Notes under the pieces: model-generated | Database searches by the model: none | Seen by the model: only the letters and a program-made list of their open reading frames with translations | Told to the model about the DNA's origin: nothing | Source: Candidatus Pantoea carbekii | GTDB taxonomy: Bacteria > Pseudomonadota > Gammaproteobacteria > Enterobacterales > Enterobacteriaceae | Assembly: GCF_000971765.1 (NCBI RefSeq) | Contig: NZ_CP010907.1 | Location: 310,001 to 374,000, forward strand | DNA: 64,000 nt | Reading direction: 5' to 3' | In this document: positions 1 through 10,894 of the stretch, in pieces | How the letters are laid out: each line of letters opens with the position of its first letter | Numbering within the stretch: position 1 is the first letter of the stretch | Program-made: the position numbers and the translations under genes

Positions 1-1436
1 AAATCTATTTTTGCTTTTCGAAATATTGAAATTGCACGAGTATAAGCATATTGTATATAGGGTGCAGTATTGCCTTCAAATGCAAGCATCTTATCCCAAT
101 TAAAAATGTAATTAGCGGTGCGATTTTTGGATAAATCAGCATATTTTACTGAACTAATACCTATGATTTCAGCCAATTTTAATAGTTGGTTCTTTGACAT
201 TTTGGGGTTTTTTTGACTGACCAATTTAAAAGCTCGATCAACTGCTTCATCTAGTAAATCCATTAATTTAATAGTATTACCCTTACGCGTTTTAAACGGT
301 CGCCCGTTGTGGCTGAGCATCATACCAAATGCATGATGTTCCAACGATACGTCTTTTGGTACATAACCTGCTTTTCTGGCAATTGTCCATACTTGCTTTA
401 AATGTTGGTTTTGACGTGCGTCAATGTAATATAGGATACGATCAGCATGAAGAGTTTCACATCGATATTTCACACAGGCAATATCGGTAGTAGCATAGAG
501 GTAGCCACCATCCTTTTTTTGAATGATTATTCCCATCGACTCACCTGTTCTATTTATAAATTCATCAAGAACAATCACAGTAGCACCGTTACTGATAGTT
601 GCTAAACCTTTATTACATAAATCAGAAACGATACTAGGAAGCATATCATTATAAAGGCTTTCTCCCATTATATCTTTGCATGTTAAACTAACATTCAGAC
701 GATCATAGATCTTTTGATTATGATTGATACTGATATCAATGAGTATTCTCCATACGTTTCGGCAGTACTCATCACCTTTTTGTAATTGCACTACATATTT
801 TCGCGCAAGTTCAGCAAATTTTTCATCTTCATCATAATTTTTCTTAGCTTTTCGATAAATGTTTTCTAATTCATTTAATTCCATCTGTGTATAATCTTTA
901 TGCTCTTTTTCTTTCATATACGCAATTAACATACCAAATTGAGTACCCCAGTCACCAATATGGTTAGCACGAATTACGTTATGACCCAGAAATGATAGCG
1001 TACGAACCATAGCATCACCTATGATAGTAGAACGCAGATGACCAACATGCATTTCCTTGGCTACATTTGGCGAAGAATAATCTACAACAATAGTTTGAGA
1101 AGGTACAAGCATACTAATACCTAAACGGCGCAATCGAAACCTTTGGGTAATTTGTTGAGCTAACCATTTTTCAGAAAGAACAATATTAATAAAACCAGGA
1201 TCAGTAATGACAACTTGGCTAGCGAGATCATTCAAATCCAAGTGCTGAACTACTTGTTGAGCTAGCTTATAAGGTGATTTACCTAATTTTTTAGCTATAC
1301 TCATAATGCCATTAATCTGATAATCGCCAGGCTGTATCTTATTGGATTGACGAACGTCAAGTTCGTGATTAGCAGAAGCGCCAATTATTATCATTGCTTC
1401 AGTGAGTTTATTTAAAATAAAAGTTTTTATATTCAT
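1..1436 (-). CDS. argS: Arginyl-tRNA synthetase, class I (3' end beyond the window)
   Basis: Charges tRNA-Arg with arginine in the cytoplasm. About 478 codons are present, reading leftward from an ATG at 1434-1436; the C-terminal anticodon-binding domain lies beyond the left edge. The N-terminal Add-1-type domain occupies roughly residues 1-110. It is followed by the class I signature [18 protein letters not shown] (HVGH is the HIGH motif), then GDWGTQFGM and the catalytic-domain segment [15 protein letters not shown]. As in E. coli ArgRS, a canonical KMSKS is not obvious. The gene is intact as far as visible and very close to the enterobacterial protein. Its left-to-right order argS, cmoB, cmoA, aspS matches E. 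coli, with the genes between argS and cmoB missing. Confidence 0.97.
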   Translation of the reverse strand, partial: MNIKTFILNKLTEAMIIIGASANHELDVRQSNKIQPGDYQINGIMSIAKKLGKSPYKLAQQVVQHLDLNDLASQVVITDPGFINIVLSEKWLAQQITQRFRLRRLGISMLVPSQTIVVDYSSPNVAKEMHVGHLRSTIIGDAMVRTLSFLGHNVIRANHIGDWGTQFGMLIAYMKEKEHKDYTQMELNELENIYRKAKKNYDEDEKFAELARKYVVQLQKGDEYCRNVWRILIDISINHNQKIYDRLNVSLTCKDIMGESLYNDMLPSIVSDLCNKGLATISNGATVIVLDEFINRTGESMGIIIQKKDGGYLYATTDIACVKYRCETLHADRILYYIDARQNQHLKQVWTIARKAGYVPKDVSLEHHAFGMMLSHNGRPFKTRKGNTIKLMDLLDEAVDRAFKLVSQKNPKMSKNQLLKLAEIIGISSVKYADLSKNRTANYIFNWDKMLAFEGNTAPYIQYAYTRAISIFRKAKID

Positions 1437-2146
1437 AATATTATTATTACTTAACAAAAGATGCCATTTAAATACACCTTTATTTCAAATATTCAAAAGA
1501 CTTTGCTTTAATTAATAACTGATAAAAATAAGTAAGCAAAATACATATAAAATATGTTGTTAAATGAAAAAAACGAAATAGAATATTAAATATTGATAAT
1601 ATGAGTACTAAAAAGTTATACTTTTTATAAGTATATTTTCATATTACTCTAATCAGAAGACAACTCTTACAATTCATTAAAGAATACCTATTTATAAAAT
1701 AATAAAATAAATAATTTATCTTAAGTAAGATAAACTCAAATATTTTTATTATATTTCTACGCCTTGAAAATAAAGAGAAAACTATATTTATAGTATTTAA
1801 TTATGCAAATTTTTATATTACAACATCACTTTGAATTTTGGATTTAATTAAATTTAAAATTCAAAGTGAAATATTAGCAATATCTCAGCATCAAGATCTT
1901 AATCAAGCTAACTAGTTAGCTAATAACATTCAAAGAACAGATTCATATCTATATGCATATCTTCTTACTCTGCAAAAGAGGTGCATAATGCACAATTACA
2001 TTTTAACAAAATATTTTACCTTTTTAAAAGTACAATACGGGCAAGCAACAAAATAGTGAAAACATGTATCACAATATATGGTTTTTACTAATATTCTTTA
2101 TTCGATGATTATAAAAAAATCTATTTTTAGTTTTTATAAATTCAGT
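1437..2146. other. Gene-free spacer between argS and cmoB
   Basis: About 700 bases of A+T-rich DNA with many stops in all frames. In E. coli this interval carries cutC and yecM; I could not recognise remnants of them. The only structure seen is a 14-bp inverted repeat at 1826-1869. The argS promoter should lie just to the right of 1436 on the minus strand but I cannot pin its hexamers. Confidence 0.6.
1826..1869. repeat. Perfect 14-bp inverted repeat, 16-base loop
   Basis: Arms TCACTTTGAATTTT (1826-1839) and AAAATTCAAAGTGA (1856-1869) are exact reverse complements. There is no clean T-tract on either side, so a terminator role for cmoB (whose stop is 280 bases to the right, reading toward this site) is possible but unproven. 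Confidence 0.7.
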
Positions 2147-3118
2147 TTATGGTTTACGTGCTATTAGAACAGCACGCAAAGGTGCTGAATAACCTTCAAT
2201 TGTTTTAGTAATATCGTTTGGATCAAGAAAATCTGCTAGTGATTCACGCGTCATCCATTTAGTACGACGCTGTTCTTCTAGCACGGTGGTATTATAGTCA
2301 ACAATACGTATGTCCACTAGACCGCATTTTTTTAACCAATTTTTTAACGCTCTTGCTGAAGGGATAAAATAGACATTACGCATTTTTGCATAACGTTCAG
2401 AGGGAACTAACACTGTATTTTTATCTCCGTTAATAACTAGAGTTTCCAATACTAACTCACCATTTTGTACTAGTTGATTTTTTAACTGTATTAAATAATC
2501 AAGTGGTGACCGACGATGGTATAGCATTCCCATAGAAAATACTGTATCAAATGCCTTCAATGAAGGTTGTTGTTCAATGCAGAGCGGTAGTAAGTGTAGT
2601 CGATGATCATTGCCTAATAATTTACGTATTGCTTCAAATTGACATAAGAATAATTGATTTGGATCAATGCCTATTGCTGCGTCAGCACCTGCGCCAATCA
2701 TACGCCACATATAATAACCATTACCGCATCCAACATCTAATACTGTACGGCCCTTCAACGGTGAAAGATAGGGCAATAAACGTTGCCATTTCCAATCGCA
2801 ACGCCATTCGGTATCGATTTTAATACCATACAGTAAGTAGGGACCTTTTCGCCATGGCATTAAATTACGTAATAAGCTTTCAATATTAATACGCTGAATA
2901 TCAGTTAAATCATCTTGTTGGTATGCATTTATACCATGTAGCAAATCTAGTCTATCAGGGATTAGGAGTGGCAGATTTTTTACGCATTTCACCCAATCAT
3001 GAAAATGACCATGTAAACTTTTTTTCTGCCATGTTAGTAACTGTTGAGGTAGTACTTTAAGCCAACTAGCAAGTGGACTATCAGCTATTTTTTTATAAAA
3101 ATTTTCAAAATTTATCAT
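2147..3118 (-). CDS. cmoB: tRNA U34 carboxymethyltransferase CmoB
   Basis: Transfers the carboxymethyl group of carboxy-S-adenosylmethionine to 5-hydroxyuridine at tRNA position 34, giving cmo5U, which widens wobble decoding of four-fold codon boxes. The protein is 323 residues, the usual family length. The SAM-binding Rossmann motif [11 protein letters not shown] lies near residue 128, followed by GIDPN and a C-terminal [14 protein letters not shown] tail typical of CmoB. The start ATG overlaps the cmoA stop as ATGA (3115-3118), so the two are translationally coupled in one operon, cmoA first. Intact, with no missing motif seen. Confidence 0.96.
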   Translation of the reverse strand: MINFENFYKKIADSPLASWLKVLPQQLLTWQKKSLHGHFHDWVKCVKNLPLLIPDRLDLLHGINAYQQDDLTDIQRINIESLLRNLMPWRKGPYLLYGIKIDTEWRCDWKWQRLLPYLSPLKGRTVLDVGCGNGYYMWRMIGAGADAAIGIDPNQLFLCQFEAIRKLLGNDHRLHLLPLCIEQQPSLKAFDTVFSMGMLYHRRSPLDYLIQLKNQLVQNGELVLETLVINGDKNTVLVPSERYAKMRNVYFIPSARALKNWLKKCGLVDIRIVDYNTTVLEEQRRTKWMTRESLADFLDPNDITKTIEGYSAPLRAVLIARKP

Positions 3119-3843
3119 TTTAAGGATATTAATGAACCAAAATTAAAATATTGAAACCATAATTCAGTGTGTGAAAAACCAGCTTGTTTCAAACGTTCTT
3201 TGTGCGTTTCTAATGTATCAATAAACATAATGTTTTCTAACATATGACATTTTTGGTTAATCTGCAATTCACTATAACCATTAGCCCGTTTAAAATCATG
3301 ATGCATATCAGAAAGAACACTCTCAATATTAATATCTTGAAAGCTAAACTTTTCTGATAAAATTAAAATTCCTCTAGGATTAAGTCCTTGAAAAATTTTT
3401 TTAAGTAATGTTAAACGTGCATTTATATTTACAAATTGTAATGTAAAATTAAGTACTACAAGAGATGCATTTTCTATAAGAATATCACAGATATCAGCTT
3501 CTATGACTTCTATATAGTGCAGTACAGAAGCATGACTGACATTGCGACGACAACGCTCAACCATTGCTTTAGACTTATCTACAGCAATAATCTGACAACC
3601 TTGTACATTAATATTTCGGTGAACTGAAAGTGCCGCTGCTCCTAATGCACAACCAAGATCGTAAACTTTGCTATTGGGTTGTACGACGCGCTTTGCTAGC
3701 ATACCAATCATCGAAATAATATTAGAATAACCTGGTATTGAACGTTGAATCATATCCGGAAAAACCTTGGCTACATGTTCGTCAAAAGTCCAATCTTCAA
3801 TATTTTTCATAGGGATACTAAAAAGCATATCACGTTTAGACAT
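3115..3843 (-). CDS. cmoA: Carboxy-SAM synthase CmoA
   Basis: Makes carboxy-S-adenosylmethionine from SAM and prephenate, the cofactor used by CmoB just downstream. It is 242 residues, near the E. coli length. The methyltransferase-like fold is shown by [14 protein letters not shown] (about residues 60-73) and [14 protein letters not shown]. Its stop codon overlaps the cmoB start by four bases, giving a two-gene operon. Its need for prephenate implies that the shikimate/chorismate trunk pathway is active, in line with the trp operon and pabB in this window. Upstream lies a decayed yecD. Confidence 0.96.
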   Translation of the reverse strand: MSKRDMLFSIPMKNIEDWTFDEHVAKVFPDMIQRSIPGYSNIISMIGMLAKRVVQPNSKVYDLGCALGAAALSVHRNINVQGCQIIAVDKSKAMVERCRRNVSHASVLHYIEVIEADICDILIENASLVVLNFTLQFVNINARLTLLKKIFQGLNPRGILILSEKFSFQDINIESVLSDMHHDFKRANGYSELQINQKCHMLENIMFIDTLETHKERLKQAGFSHTELWFQYFNFGSLISLK

Positions 3844-3904
3844 AATGTACTCGCAGAAAAAACTATTAATTTAGTAGATCACATATTTAACCTATCTAAA
3901 AATT

Positions 3905-4467
3905 AGATTATAAAATAATATTGTTTTTAGTATCGTTTTTAAAAAAAATATACAAACTAATTTAAAATAACTTACTGGGATTGATATAACTAATTAAGTT
4001 AACGTATAGAGACAAAAATTTATATTTTGTAAATTTGAAAAAAAATTTTGCATGGAAGAGACTCCAGTAATAGCAAATGCATCAATGAAAACCGTTGTAT
4101 GCCGTTGTCTTATCAAAAATTTCATTTTGTAGTGCCACATTTCAAATAACAATACGTGTTTCTTAATTCCTGTCATTTACAATAAGACACATTAGTAGGA
4201 CATAAACTAAAACGAATAATATGAATGAAATAAACGTGATTTTTAAGTATATATAGTGCATGCGATGGAGTATTAAGAGATATTTGAATTGGTCGACAGT
4301 CTATTTTATTCAATTACACGTAATGTAGATCGATCGCATTATATCTTTGCTAAAAAAGCGCAATTGTACATTATCTAAATTAGAATTCAAACAGAATGGA
4401 ACATCATATAAAAATGATTCAAGTCAATAGCAAAAAAGATAGCAGAAATTGATGCCAATATGTTCAT
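3905..4467 (-). pseudogene. yecD: Decayed yecD (isochorismatase-like hydrolase)
   Basis: Reading leftward from ATG 4465-4467, the first residues MNILASISAIFFAIDLNHFY align with E. coli YecD [20 protein letters not shown] (the cysteine-hydrolase D of VIDLQ kept as AIDL). Further down, codons at about 4180-3994 read RQRHTTVFIDAFAITGV and then SNLQNINFCLYTL, matching YecD RRRGIDTIVLCGISTNIGV and the downstream AWELGFNLVIAED. Between them the frame is broken by stops and shifts and the catalytic Cys is not kept (the VLCGIS cysteine reads Asp). Position is ancestral: in E. coli yecD lies between aspS and cmoA. The right-hand limit is firm; the left is estimated from the normal gene length. No product is expected. 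Confidence 0.72.
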
Positions 4468-5004
4468 TCTATAATAACTTCTTAATCAATTCAAATAAAC
4501 AAAAATCCAATTTTACTCTATTGTAGTTCTTTAAATCTTATAACTAATTAATAGTAAAAAGAAATTTAAAATAAATCGAAAATTATCATACGTCATATCT
4601 TGCCAGTAAAGCATCAATTCGCAATTAGATAAAGTATATTACATTATATTACCTTTTATGTATGCAATCGAAAAATCGAGCATAATCAGTTAAAATCTTT
4701 AAAATAAATTGTTTACACATTTTTAATGTTAGCATAGTGGTAAAACTATATGAAATTTCAAAAAAAAATCTGCTATATTTTCATGGTTTAAAACTCAAAT
4801 TTAATTTTAAAATCATTGTATTATAAAATATAAATCACTAATTTTATAAGATAAGAAAAATTTTCTATCTTATTATTTAAATCATTTACTCTTCATTAGA
4901 TTGTCCTAACAAAAAATTTTGTTATCAAAGTTTTTAAATATTATAAAACTGACATAAATCTTCTTCTTTTATAGTAGTACACACAAAGTTAAAAGGATAT
5001 CCTT
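4468..5004. other. Spacer upstream of aspS
   Basis: A+T-rich leader region without open frames. It contains an imperfect stem at 4846-4873 (ATAAGATAAGAAAA against TTTTCTATCTTAT with one bulged A). No promoter could be fixed with confidence. Confidence 0.5.
4993..5004 (+). promoter_or_regulatory. Shine-Dalgarno of aspS embedded in a 12-bp palindrome
   Basis: AAGGATATCCTT is self-complementary and ends on the base before the aspS ATG (5005). The AAGG part is the ribosome-binding site, so folding of the mRNA could mask it. Whether this matters in vivo is inference. Confidence 0.5.
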
Positions 5005-6762
5005 ATGCGTACAGAATATTGTGGAAAAATAAATTTTTCTCATATAAATAAGAAAGTTACTTTATGTGGCTGGGTAAATCGCTATCGTAATTTGGGTAAA
5101 TTAATTTTTATTGATATACGTGATTGTAAGGGTATAGTACAAGTATTTTTTAATTCTGATTATGCTGAAGCATTCAAGGTGGCATCTACACTGCGAAACG
5201 AATTCTGTATTCAGATTACTGGTATTGTATTATTACGTGATGAAAAGAATAAAAATAGAGATATGCTAACAGGCGAAATAGAAATATGTGCACATTCAAT
5301 TAATATTCTTAATGAGGCTGAACCTATTCCTTTAGACTTTCATAAAACTAATAATGAAGAAACACGTTTGAAATACCGTTATTTGGATTTGCGTCATCCT
5401 ATTATGCTTAATAGACTAAAAAAACGTGCTAAAATTACTAGTATTGTTCGTCGTTTCATGGAATGTGAAGGTTTTTTAGATGTTGAAACACCAATATTAA
5501 CTAAAGCAACTCCAGAAGGTGCTCGTGATTATTTAGTTCCCAGTCGAATACATAAAGGCACATTTTATGCATTGCCACAGTCACCGCAGTTGTTTAAACA
5601 ACTTTTAATGATATCTGGTTTTGATCGTTATTATCAGATTGTTAAGTGTTTTCGTGATGAAGATCTTCGTGCAGATCGGCAGCCAGAATTTACACAGATT
5701 GATATCGAGATGTCTTTTATAACAGCTGATCAAGTGCGTGATATAACAGAACGTCTCATTCGTACCTTGTGGATTCAATTGATCAACGTAGATCTGGGAG
5801 CTTTTCCAAAAATAACGTTTAAAGAAGCTATAAGTCGTTATGGTTCTGATAAACCTGATTTGCGCAATCCTATGCAATTAATAGATGTAGCAGATTTGAT
5901 GAAAAAAATAAATTTTCCATTATTTTATGATGCAGCTAATGATCCTAAAAGTAGGATAGCAGCACTTTGTGTACCAGGAGGAGCAAAATTAACGCGTAAA
6001 GAAATTGATAAATACTGTAAATATGTTGAAAATTACGGTGTCAAAAATTTAACATGGATAAAAATTGCAAATTATATCAATCCTCTTCAAGATTCAGAGG
6101 GTTCAATAACTAAACATTTAAGCATAGATATCATAGAAAAAATTTTGAAACGTACTTCTGCACAAAATGGTGATTTAATATTTTTTGTTGCTGACCGAAT
6201 TAAAGTAGTATCTAATTCATTGGGAGAATTACGTTTAAAAATAGGTCAAGATTTGAAGATTACTAATCAACACACTTGGGCTCCTTTATGGGTTATAGAT
6301 TTTCCAATGTTTGAAGAAAATGATGAAGGTACTATAGTAGCGATGCATCATACATTCACTTCGCCTAAGACATGTTATGCAGATCATTTAAAAGATCAAC
6401 CACTGAAAACTATTGCAAACGCATATGATATGGTAATTAATGGCTACGAAGTAGGTAGTGGTTCCGTTCGCATTCACAGCGAAAAAATACAACGTTTAGT
6501 TTTTAACATACTAGGCATTACTAAAAACGAACAACAAAATAAATTTGGGTTTTTATTAGATGCTTTAAAATTGGGTGCACCACCACATGCAGGATTTGCA
6601 TTTGGTTTAGATCGTTTAACCATGCTATTAACTAATAGTGAAAATATTCGGGATGTAATTGCTTTTCCGAAGACTACCGCAGCCTCATGTTTGATGACGG
6701 AAGCACCTAGTAAAGTAAATGCTACTCTGCTATCAGAACTAGGCATTCAAATTATACCATAA
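5005..6762 (+). CDS. aspS: Aspartyl-tRNA synthetase, class II
   Basis: Charges tRNA-Asp. 585 residues, against 590 in E. coli. The N-terminal OB-fold anticodon-binding domain covers about residues 1-105 ([19 protein letters not shown]). The class II core follows: the aminoacyl-adenylate region with [13 protein letters not shown], motif 2 [18 protein letters not shown], the bacterial GAD insertion domain (about 290-420), and motif 3 GFAFGLDRL near residue 535. All catalytic motifs are present. The start is set by AAAAGGAT just upstream. In E. coli nudB and yebC follow in the same direction; here they are gone. Confidence 0.98.
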   Translation: MRTEYCGKINFSHINKKVTLCGWVNRYRNLGKLIFIDIRDCKGIVQVFFNSDYAEAFKVASTLRNEFCIQITGIVLLRDEKNKNRDMLTGEIEICAHSINILNEAEPIPLDFHKTNNEETRLKYRYLDLRHPIMLNRLKKRAKITSIVRRFMECEGFLDVETPILTKATPEGARDYLVPSRIHKGTFYALPQSPQLFKQLLMISGFDRYYQIVKCFRDEDLRADRQPEFTQIDIEMSFITADQVRDITERLIRTLWIQLINVDLGAFPKITFKEAISRYGSDKPDLRNPMQLIDVADLMKKINFPLFYDAANDPKSRIAALCVPGGAKLTRKEIDKYCKYVENYGVKNLTWIKIANYINPLQDSEGSITKHLSIDIIEKILKRTSAQNGDLIFFVADRIKVVSNSLGELRLKIGQDLKITNQHTWAPLWVIDFPMFEENDEGTIVAMHHTFTSPKTCYADHLKDQPLKTIANAYDMVINGYEVGSGSVRIHSEKIQRLVFNILGITKNEQQNKFGFLLDALKLGAPPHAGFAFGLDRLTMLLTNSENIRDVIAFPKTTAASCLMTEAPSKVNATLLSELGIQIIP

Positions 6763-7012
6763 AAATAATTCAAATTCAAAATCAATATAGTAGAGATATC
6801 AGATGTTTTTAATGTTCATGTATATATAATATTTTTATCTGCTATTCATTTTAAAATTCATCATACGGTAATTTTTTAAATATCTAAAAATGGCTAAATG
6901 ATATTAGTAAAAAGAAAGATATAATACTGTGGAAAATAGTTTTAGATTTACCAAAATTCAATATTGATATTCTTGATAAGAACTATATTAAATTACAATT
7001 TTCAATGTTGCT

Positions 7013-7051
7013 AAGTACCAACAATACCATATTATGGTATTGTTGGTACTT
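7013..7051. repeat. Perfect 19-bp inverted repeat, 1-base centre
   Basis: AAGTACCAACAATACCATA at 7013-7031 is the exact reverse complement of 7033-7051, with one T between. It is followed on the + strand by GAAATTTTTT, so it could end transcription of aspS (stop 250 bases upstream) or of a lost gene. G+C in the stem is higher than in the surrounding spacer, which argues that it is maintained. Confidence 0.85.
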
Positions 7052-7262
7052 GAAATTTTTTAAATTCTTTTTAAAGTAGCTTTAATTATTGATATTACAT
7101 ATCAACGTGTATTGTTTTCTATGTCATTAGGACTTAGCTCAAGTTATTTAAAATATTAACATATTGTATATGTATAAGCTATTCAAATACAATATGAAAT
7201 GTAATTAATTACTAATTGGTTAAGAAAAATTAAACCTATTGATTAAAAAATTATGATAATTT

Positions 7263-7311
7263 TAATGAAATGATTATTATTTAATATGATTAAATAATAA
7301 TCATTTCATTA
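7263..7311. repeat. Perfect 23-bp inverted repeat, 3-base loop
   Basis: Arms 7263-7285 and 7289-7311 are exact reverse complements around the loop ATG; the core of each arm is ATGATTATTATTTAAT and its complement. There is no mismatch over 46 paired bases. It is not next to any gene end: aspS stops 500 bases left and ruvC starts 480 bases right. Confidence 0.85.
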
Positions 7312-7740
7312 GCGATCAAATCATTGCAATATAAAAAATGATTTAACTAGACTATTGTCTATATCTATCTGCATTAATAATAAAACATTTTAAACATACT
7401 AATTATATTGTTAGAAAAGTTTGTTTTATTTTTAATATATGAGTGGTAACCTAGAAAGGTTATGGTTGTATTTTTTATTTATTGATATCGAATCAATAAG
7501 CAATTGCTTTAAAAATGTCTTGTAATAGCATAAATATAATTAAAAGCTATTCTAAAACATTAAATTGATTATTTAATCATCTATGATGAGAATATCATCG
7601 ATATTTTAATTAAAAATTATTAATAAAACACATAAAATTCTATAGTCGATATTTCTAGATGTTAATATTACTAACCTGTTAATGATTCTAATCATTATAA
7701 TCACATTAAATAATCATAATGTTTTGCTTTTTTCTGAATC

Positions 7741-7749
7741 TGTTATAAT
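7741..7749 (+). promoter_or_regulatory. Extended -10 promoter of ruvC
   Basis: TGTTATAAT gives TG-n-TATAAT, a consensus extended -10 element, 45 bases before the ruvC ATG. No good -35 hexamer lies 17 bases upstream, which is normal for extended -10 promoters. Confidence 0.55.
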
Positions 7750-7794
7750 GTTATGAGTCTTCTATAAATATATAGATTTTTAAAGACAGATATT

Positions 7795-8262
7795 ATGCCA
7801 ATAGTATTAGGAATTGACCCTGGTTCGTGTGTAACCGGTTATGGTGTTATTCGCTATATTGATCAACGAATCATTTATTTAGATAGTGGTTGCATACGTA
7901 CCAATACTACTCATTTAGCATCAAAATTGAAGTTTATTTATAGCGGAATCAGTAAAGTTATTCAAAAATTTTCACCTGACTATGTTGCTATTGAACAGGT
8001 ATTTATGTCTAAAAATGCCGATTCAGTCATCAAATTAGGTCAAGCACGCGGAGCAGCTATTGTTGCAGTAGTTAATCAGGAAGTGCCAGTTTTCGAATAT
8101 GCTGCACGTCAGATAAAGCAAACAGTAACAGGTACCGGTAGAGCCGAAAAAAAACAAGTACAATATATGGTACGTACGTTATTAAAATTGCAGTTTAATC
8201 CACAAATTGATGCAGCAGATGCTCTCGCTATCGCTATAACTCATTGTCATATATCCTATTAA
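7795..8262 (+). CDS. ruvC: Holliday-junction resolvase RuvC
   Basis: Endonuclease that cuts Holliday junctions after RuvAB branch migration. The 155 residues lack the last ~18 of the E. coli protein, a poorly conserved tail. The RNase H-like fold and acidic catalytic residues are present: LGIDPGS (Asp7), AIEQVF (Glu66), and [11 protein letters not shown] (the C-terminal Asp/His pair). The start follows AAAGACAGAT and an extended -10 promoter. The ruvC-ruvA-ruvB order is ancestral, with yebB missing between ruvC and ruvA. Keeping the complete RuvABC set is noteworthy, because strongly reduced symbionts often lose it. Confidence 0.96.
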   Translation: MPIVLGIDPGSCVTGYGVIRYIDQRIIYLDSGCIRTNTTHLASKLKFIYSGISKVIQKFSPDYVAIEQVFMSKNADSVIKLGQARGAAIVAVVNQEVPVFEYAARQIKQTVTGTGRAEKKQVQYMVRTLLKLQFNPQIDAADALAIAITHCHISY

Positions 8263-8355
8263 TTGATACTTTAGTAAATTCATATGATAATAAATTTGTA
8301 TGATGTCTTGTTACTATTTTGAGTACAATAAAAGATTTACGCAGTATCAAAGATG

Positions 8356-8392
8356 ATATAAAATCAAAATTTTTATTTATATGATTTTATAT
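8356..8392. repeat. 11-bp inverted repeat in the ruvC-ruvA gap
   Basis: ATATAAAATCA (8356-8366) and TGATTTTATAT (8382-8392) are exact reverse complements with a 15-base loop. It may be a weak terminator after ruvC; both arms are nearly all A+T. Confidence 0.5.
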
Positions 8393-8433
8393 TATTATAC
8401 TTAATTAATTGACGAAATTAAGGAAGAATATAG

Positions 8434-9057
8434 GTGATTGGTCGTTTACGAGGTGAAATTCTGGAAAAACAACCACCGTTAGTATTAATCGAGGTACATG
8501 GTGTTGGTTATGAAGTATATATGCCAATGATTTGTTTTTATAAACTTCCTAAGATTAACCAAGAAGCAATAATTTTTATTGAATTTATAATACGTGAAAA
8601 TACACAGTTATTATTCGGTTTTAGCAATACAAAACAACGCAATTTATTCCGTGAATTAATCAAGGTGAGTGGTGTTGGTCCAAAATTAGCTCTATCTATT
8701 CTTTCTAGTATATCTACAGAACAACTTATGCACTGTGTTGAATGCGATCAAATCGAATTATTAGTAAAATTACCAGGTATAGGTAAAAAAATTGCCAATC
8801 GGCTTGTCATGGAAATGAAAGATCGCTTTAAACGTATTTATAATAAGACATTAAATACAACAGGTTCTGACTGTGTGTTGAGCACTACATCGCCGTGTAG
8901 TACGTTGCAAATTCATCATGCAGCAGAAGAAGCAGTGGCAGCATTAATATCGTTAGGCTATAAACCACAAGAAGCTAATCAGATGATTGACAAAGTGATA
9001 ACATCAGACGCGAATTGCGAAACTTTAATTCGTGAAGCGTTGTGTAGCGTTATGTGA
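8434..9057 (+). CDS. ruvA: Holliday-junction binding protein RuvA
   Basis: Tetrameric junction-binding subunit that loads the RuvB helicase. It has 207 residues (203 in E. coli) and starts with GTG, giving MIGRLRGEI as in all RuvA proteins; AAGGAAGA upstream is the ribosome-binding site. The OB-fold N-terminal domain (1-64) is followed by two helix-hairpin-helix motifs, [12 protein letters not shown] (near 77) and [12 protein letters not shown] (near 112). A flexible linker and the RuvB-contacting C-terminal domain ([19 protein letters not shown]) complete the protein. Eight bases separate it from ruvB: one operon. Confidence 0.97.
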   Translation: MIGRLRGEILEKQPPLVLIEVHGVGYEVYMPMICFYKLPKINQEAIIFIEFIIRENTQLLFGFSNTKQRNLFRELIKVSGVGPKLALSILSSISTEQLMHCVECDQIELLVKLPGIGKKIANRLVMEMKDRFKRIYNKTLNTTGSDCVLSTTSPCSTLQIHHAAEEAVAALISLGYKPQEANQMIDKVITSDANCETLIREALCSVM

Positions 9058-9065
9058 GGTAGTGG

Positions 9066-10085
9066 ATGATCGAAGTAAATCGCTTAGTTTCTAATTCTTC
9101 TTTTAATGAGGAAGACCATTTTGAGCGTGCTATGCGCCCTAAGTTGCTATCAGAATATATCGGTCAACGTCAAGTTAGAGAACAAATGGAAATCTTTATT
9201 AAAGCAGCAAAACAACGTGGTGATGCTTTAGATCATGTATTAATTTTTGGTCCACCAGGATTAGGTAAAACGACGTTAGCTCATATCATTGCTAATGAAT
9301 TAGGCGTAAATTTGCGTACTACTTCAGCTCCAATACTAGAAAAAGCGGGCGATTTAGCGGCTATATTAACTAATCTTAAACCATATGATGTACTATTCAT
9401 TGATGAAATACACCGTTTATCTATCGTTTTAGAAGAAATATTATACCCTGCAATGGAGGATTATCAGTTAGATATCATGATTGGACAAGGTCCAGCCGCT
9501 CGTTCTATTAAGCTCAATTTACCACCTTTTACCTTAGTCGGAGCAACGACGCGTGCAGGTTCTCTTACATCTCCCTTACGTGATCGCTTCGGTATCATAC
9601 AGCGTTTAGACTTTTATGATATTACTGATTTACAGAACATTATTACTCGAAGTGCACAATTGTTGGATTTAATAATTACTAAAGAAGGTTCACTCGAAAT
9701 AGCACGTCGTGCACGTGGAGCTCCGAGAATAGCCAATCGTCTATTACGCCGAGTTCGTGATGTTGCAGAAGTCACAACTAATGGTAATATAAATGGCGAA
9801 ACAGCATCTATGGCTTTAGATATGTTAAATGTTGATAATTTAGGACTGGATGATATGGACCGTAAGCTTCTTTTGACTATTGTTGATAAGTTTTCGGGAG
9901 GACCGGTGGGGTTAGATAATTTAGTAGTATCAATAGGTGAAGAACGTGAAACTATCGAAAATATTATTGAACCGTTTCTAATTCAACAGGGATTTATTCA
10001 GCGTACACCACGCGGACGTACTGCCACATCTTATGCTTACAATCATTTGCGTATTAAAAAGCAACACAATAATATTAGATTGTAG
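9066..10085 (+). CDS. ruvB: Holliday-junction branch-migration ATPase RuvB
   Basis: Hexameric AAA+ motor that drives branch migration with RuvA. 339 residues (336 in E. coli). Walker A is [10 protein letters not shown] (near residue 60), Walker B is LFIDEIHRL (near 110), sensor 1 lies in [20 protein letters not shown], and the arginine-finger/sensor 2 segment is [15 protein letters not shown]. The C-terminal winged helix ends with [17 protein letters not shown]. It lies directly behind ruvA. Downstream the ghost of znuB converges on it. Confidence 0.98.
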   Translation: MIEVNRLVSNSSFNEEDHFERAMRPKLLSEYIGQRQVREQMEIFIKAAKQRGDALDHVLIFGPPGLGKTTLAHIIANELGVNLRTTSAPILEKAGDLAAILTNLKPYDVLFIDEIHRLSIVLEEILYPAMEDYQLDIMIGQGPAARSIKLNLPPFTLVGATTRAGSLTSPLRDRFGIIQRLDFYDITDLQNIITRSAQLLDLIITKEGSLEIARRARGAPRIANRLLRRVRDVAEVTTNGNINGETASMALDMLNVDNLGLDDMDRKLLLTIVDKFSGGPVGLDNLVVSIGEERETIENIIEPFLIQQGFIQRTPRGRTATSYAYNHLRIKKQHNNIRL

Positions 10086-10119
10086 ATTTTTTAATAATAC
10101 CTATGATAAAATTAATTAT

Positions 10120-10891
10120 ATAATACATAGAGCGGACAACTGGTATGTGGTGTATGGTGGAACAGACCGGCCTATCTACGATATCAATCATATTGAATAT
10201 TCTAACTAGAATACCTACTTTTTCGGATAAAATGAGTTACGATGTGCAGTTTACATCATAAAAAATAAGCAATAAAGTTATGATGATCACCCGATAAATT
10301 TCATAGGTACTCTGCTCCGATTAGTCAATTTTATGACTTACATTAAAATAAAGAATATATGTTGAGTACTAACTCAATAGACCTGTGCTAATTACTATAT
10401 CAAGATTTATTAACAATAATCATTCCGATAACCATATAAGTACAACTCTTACAATCGTTGTGCGGATCCTAAGAACTATAAATAATTTGGAGTCATTGCT
10501 AATAAATCTCAAAATGTATAGTCTCTTAAATCTATATGCACATCTTTATAATTCACAATACTAAACCCAGTTATAATGTACTGTGCGATTTATAATTCCG
10601 AGTAAAACATCAGTCGATACAAGAAACCGTGGTTCTACTAACCTTAAATAAACGCTAAATATATTATTAAGTAGAATACTATATAGCATGCATGCATGGC
10701 ATGGGTTGATCGTGTTCAGTAATGAATTACGTGCTATGATGCTAATAAGCAATGAAATATTAATATAGAGTATTGCAAAAAAGCACATACAAGCATGCTA
10801 GATTATAAACTACCTCATAAACCAAGCACCAAGCTGCTATTATTGTCAAAAATATTCCACTGACTTCTCCAAGTAATATTAGTTCGATCAT
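10120..10891 (-). pseudogene. znuB: Decayed znuB (zinc ABC transporter permease)
   Basis: Reads leftward from ATG 10889-10891 as MIELILLGEVSGIFLTIIAA, matching ZnuB [20 protein letters not shown]. Further on LVEPRFLVSTDVLLGII matches the E. coli segment LEKRPQLAIDTLLGIM, then MKFIG plus VIIITLLLI after a frameshift matches MKFVGALIITSLLI. Several stops and shifts interrupt it. It lies head-to-tail with ruvB exactly as in E. coli. The left boundary is estimated from the normal length. Not functional. Confidence 0.85.
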
Positions 10892-10894
10892 TGT

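Larger units (their letters stand above)
6763..7743. other. Gene-free spacer where nudB and yebC are expected
   Basis: About 1 kb between aspS and the ruvC promoter. E. coli carries nudB and yebC here. I looked for the YebC N-terminus and the Nudix box in the forward frames and did not recognise either, so they appear deleted or eroded past recognition. The stretch holds two strong perfect hairpins (7013-7051 and 7263-7311). Confidence 0.55.

Noticed and set aside
3994-4176. 60-residue minus-strand frame as a new gene
   Set aside because: Matches the C-terminal half of YecD; part of the ghost.
10561-10788. 75-residue hydrophobic minus-strand frame as a membrane protein
   Set aside because: Matches the middle of ZnuB; part of the ghost.
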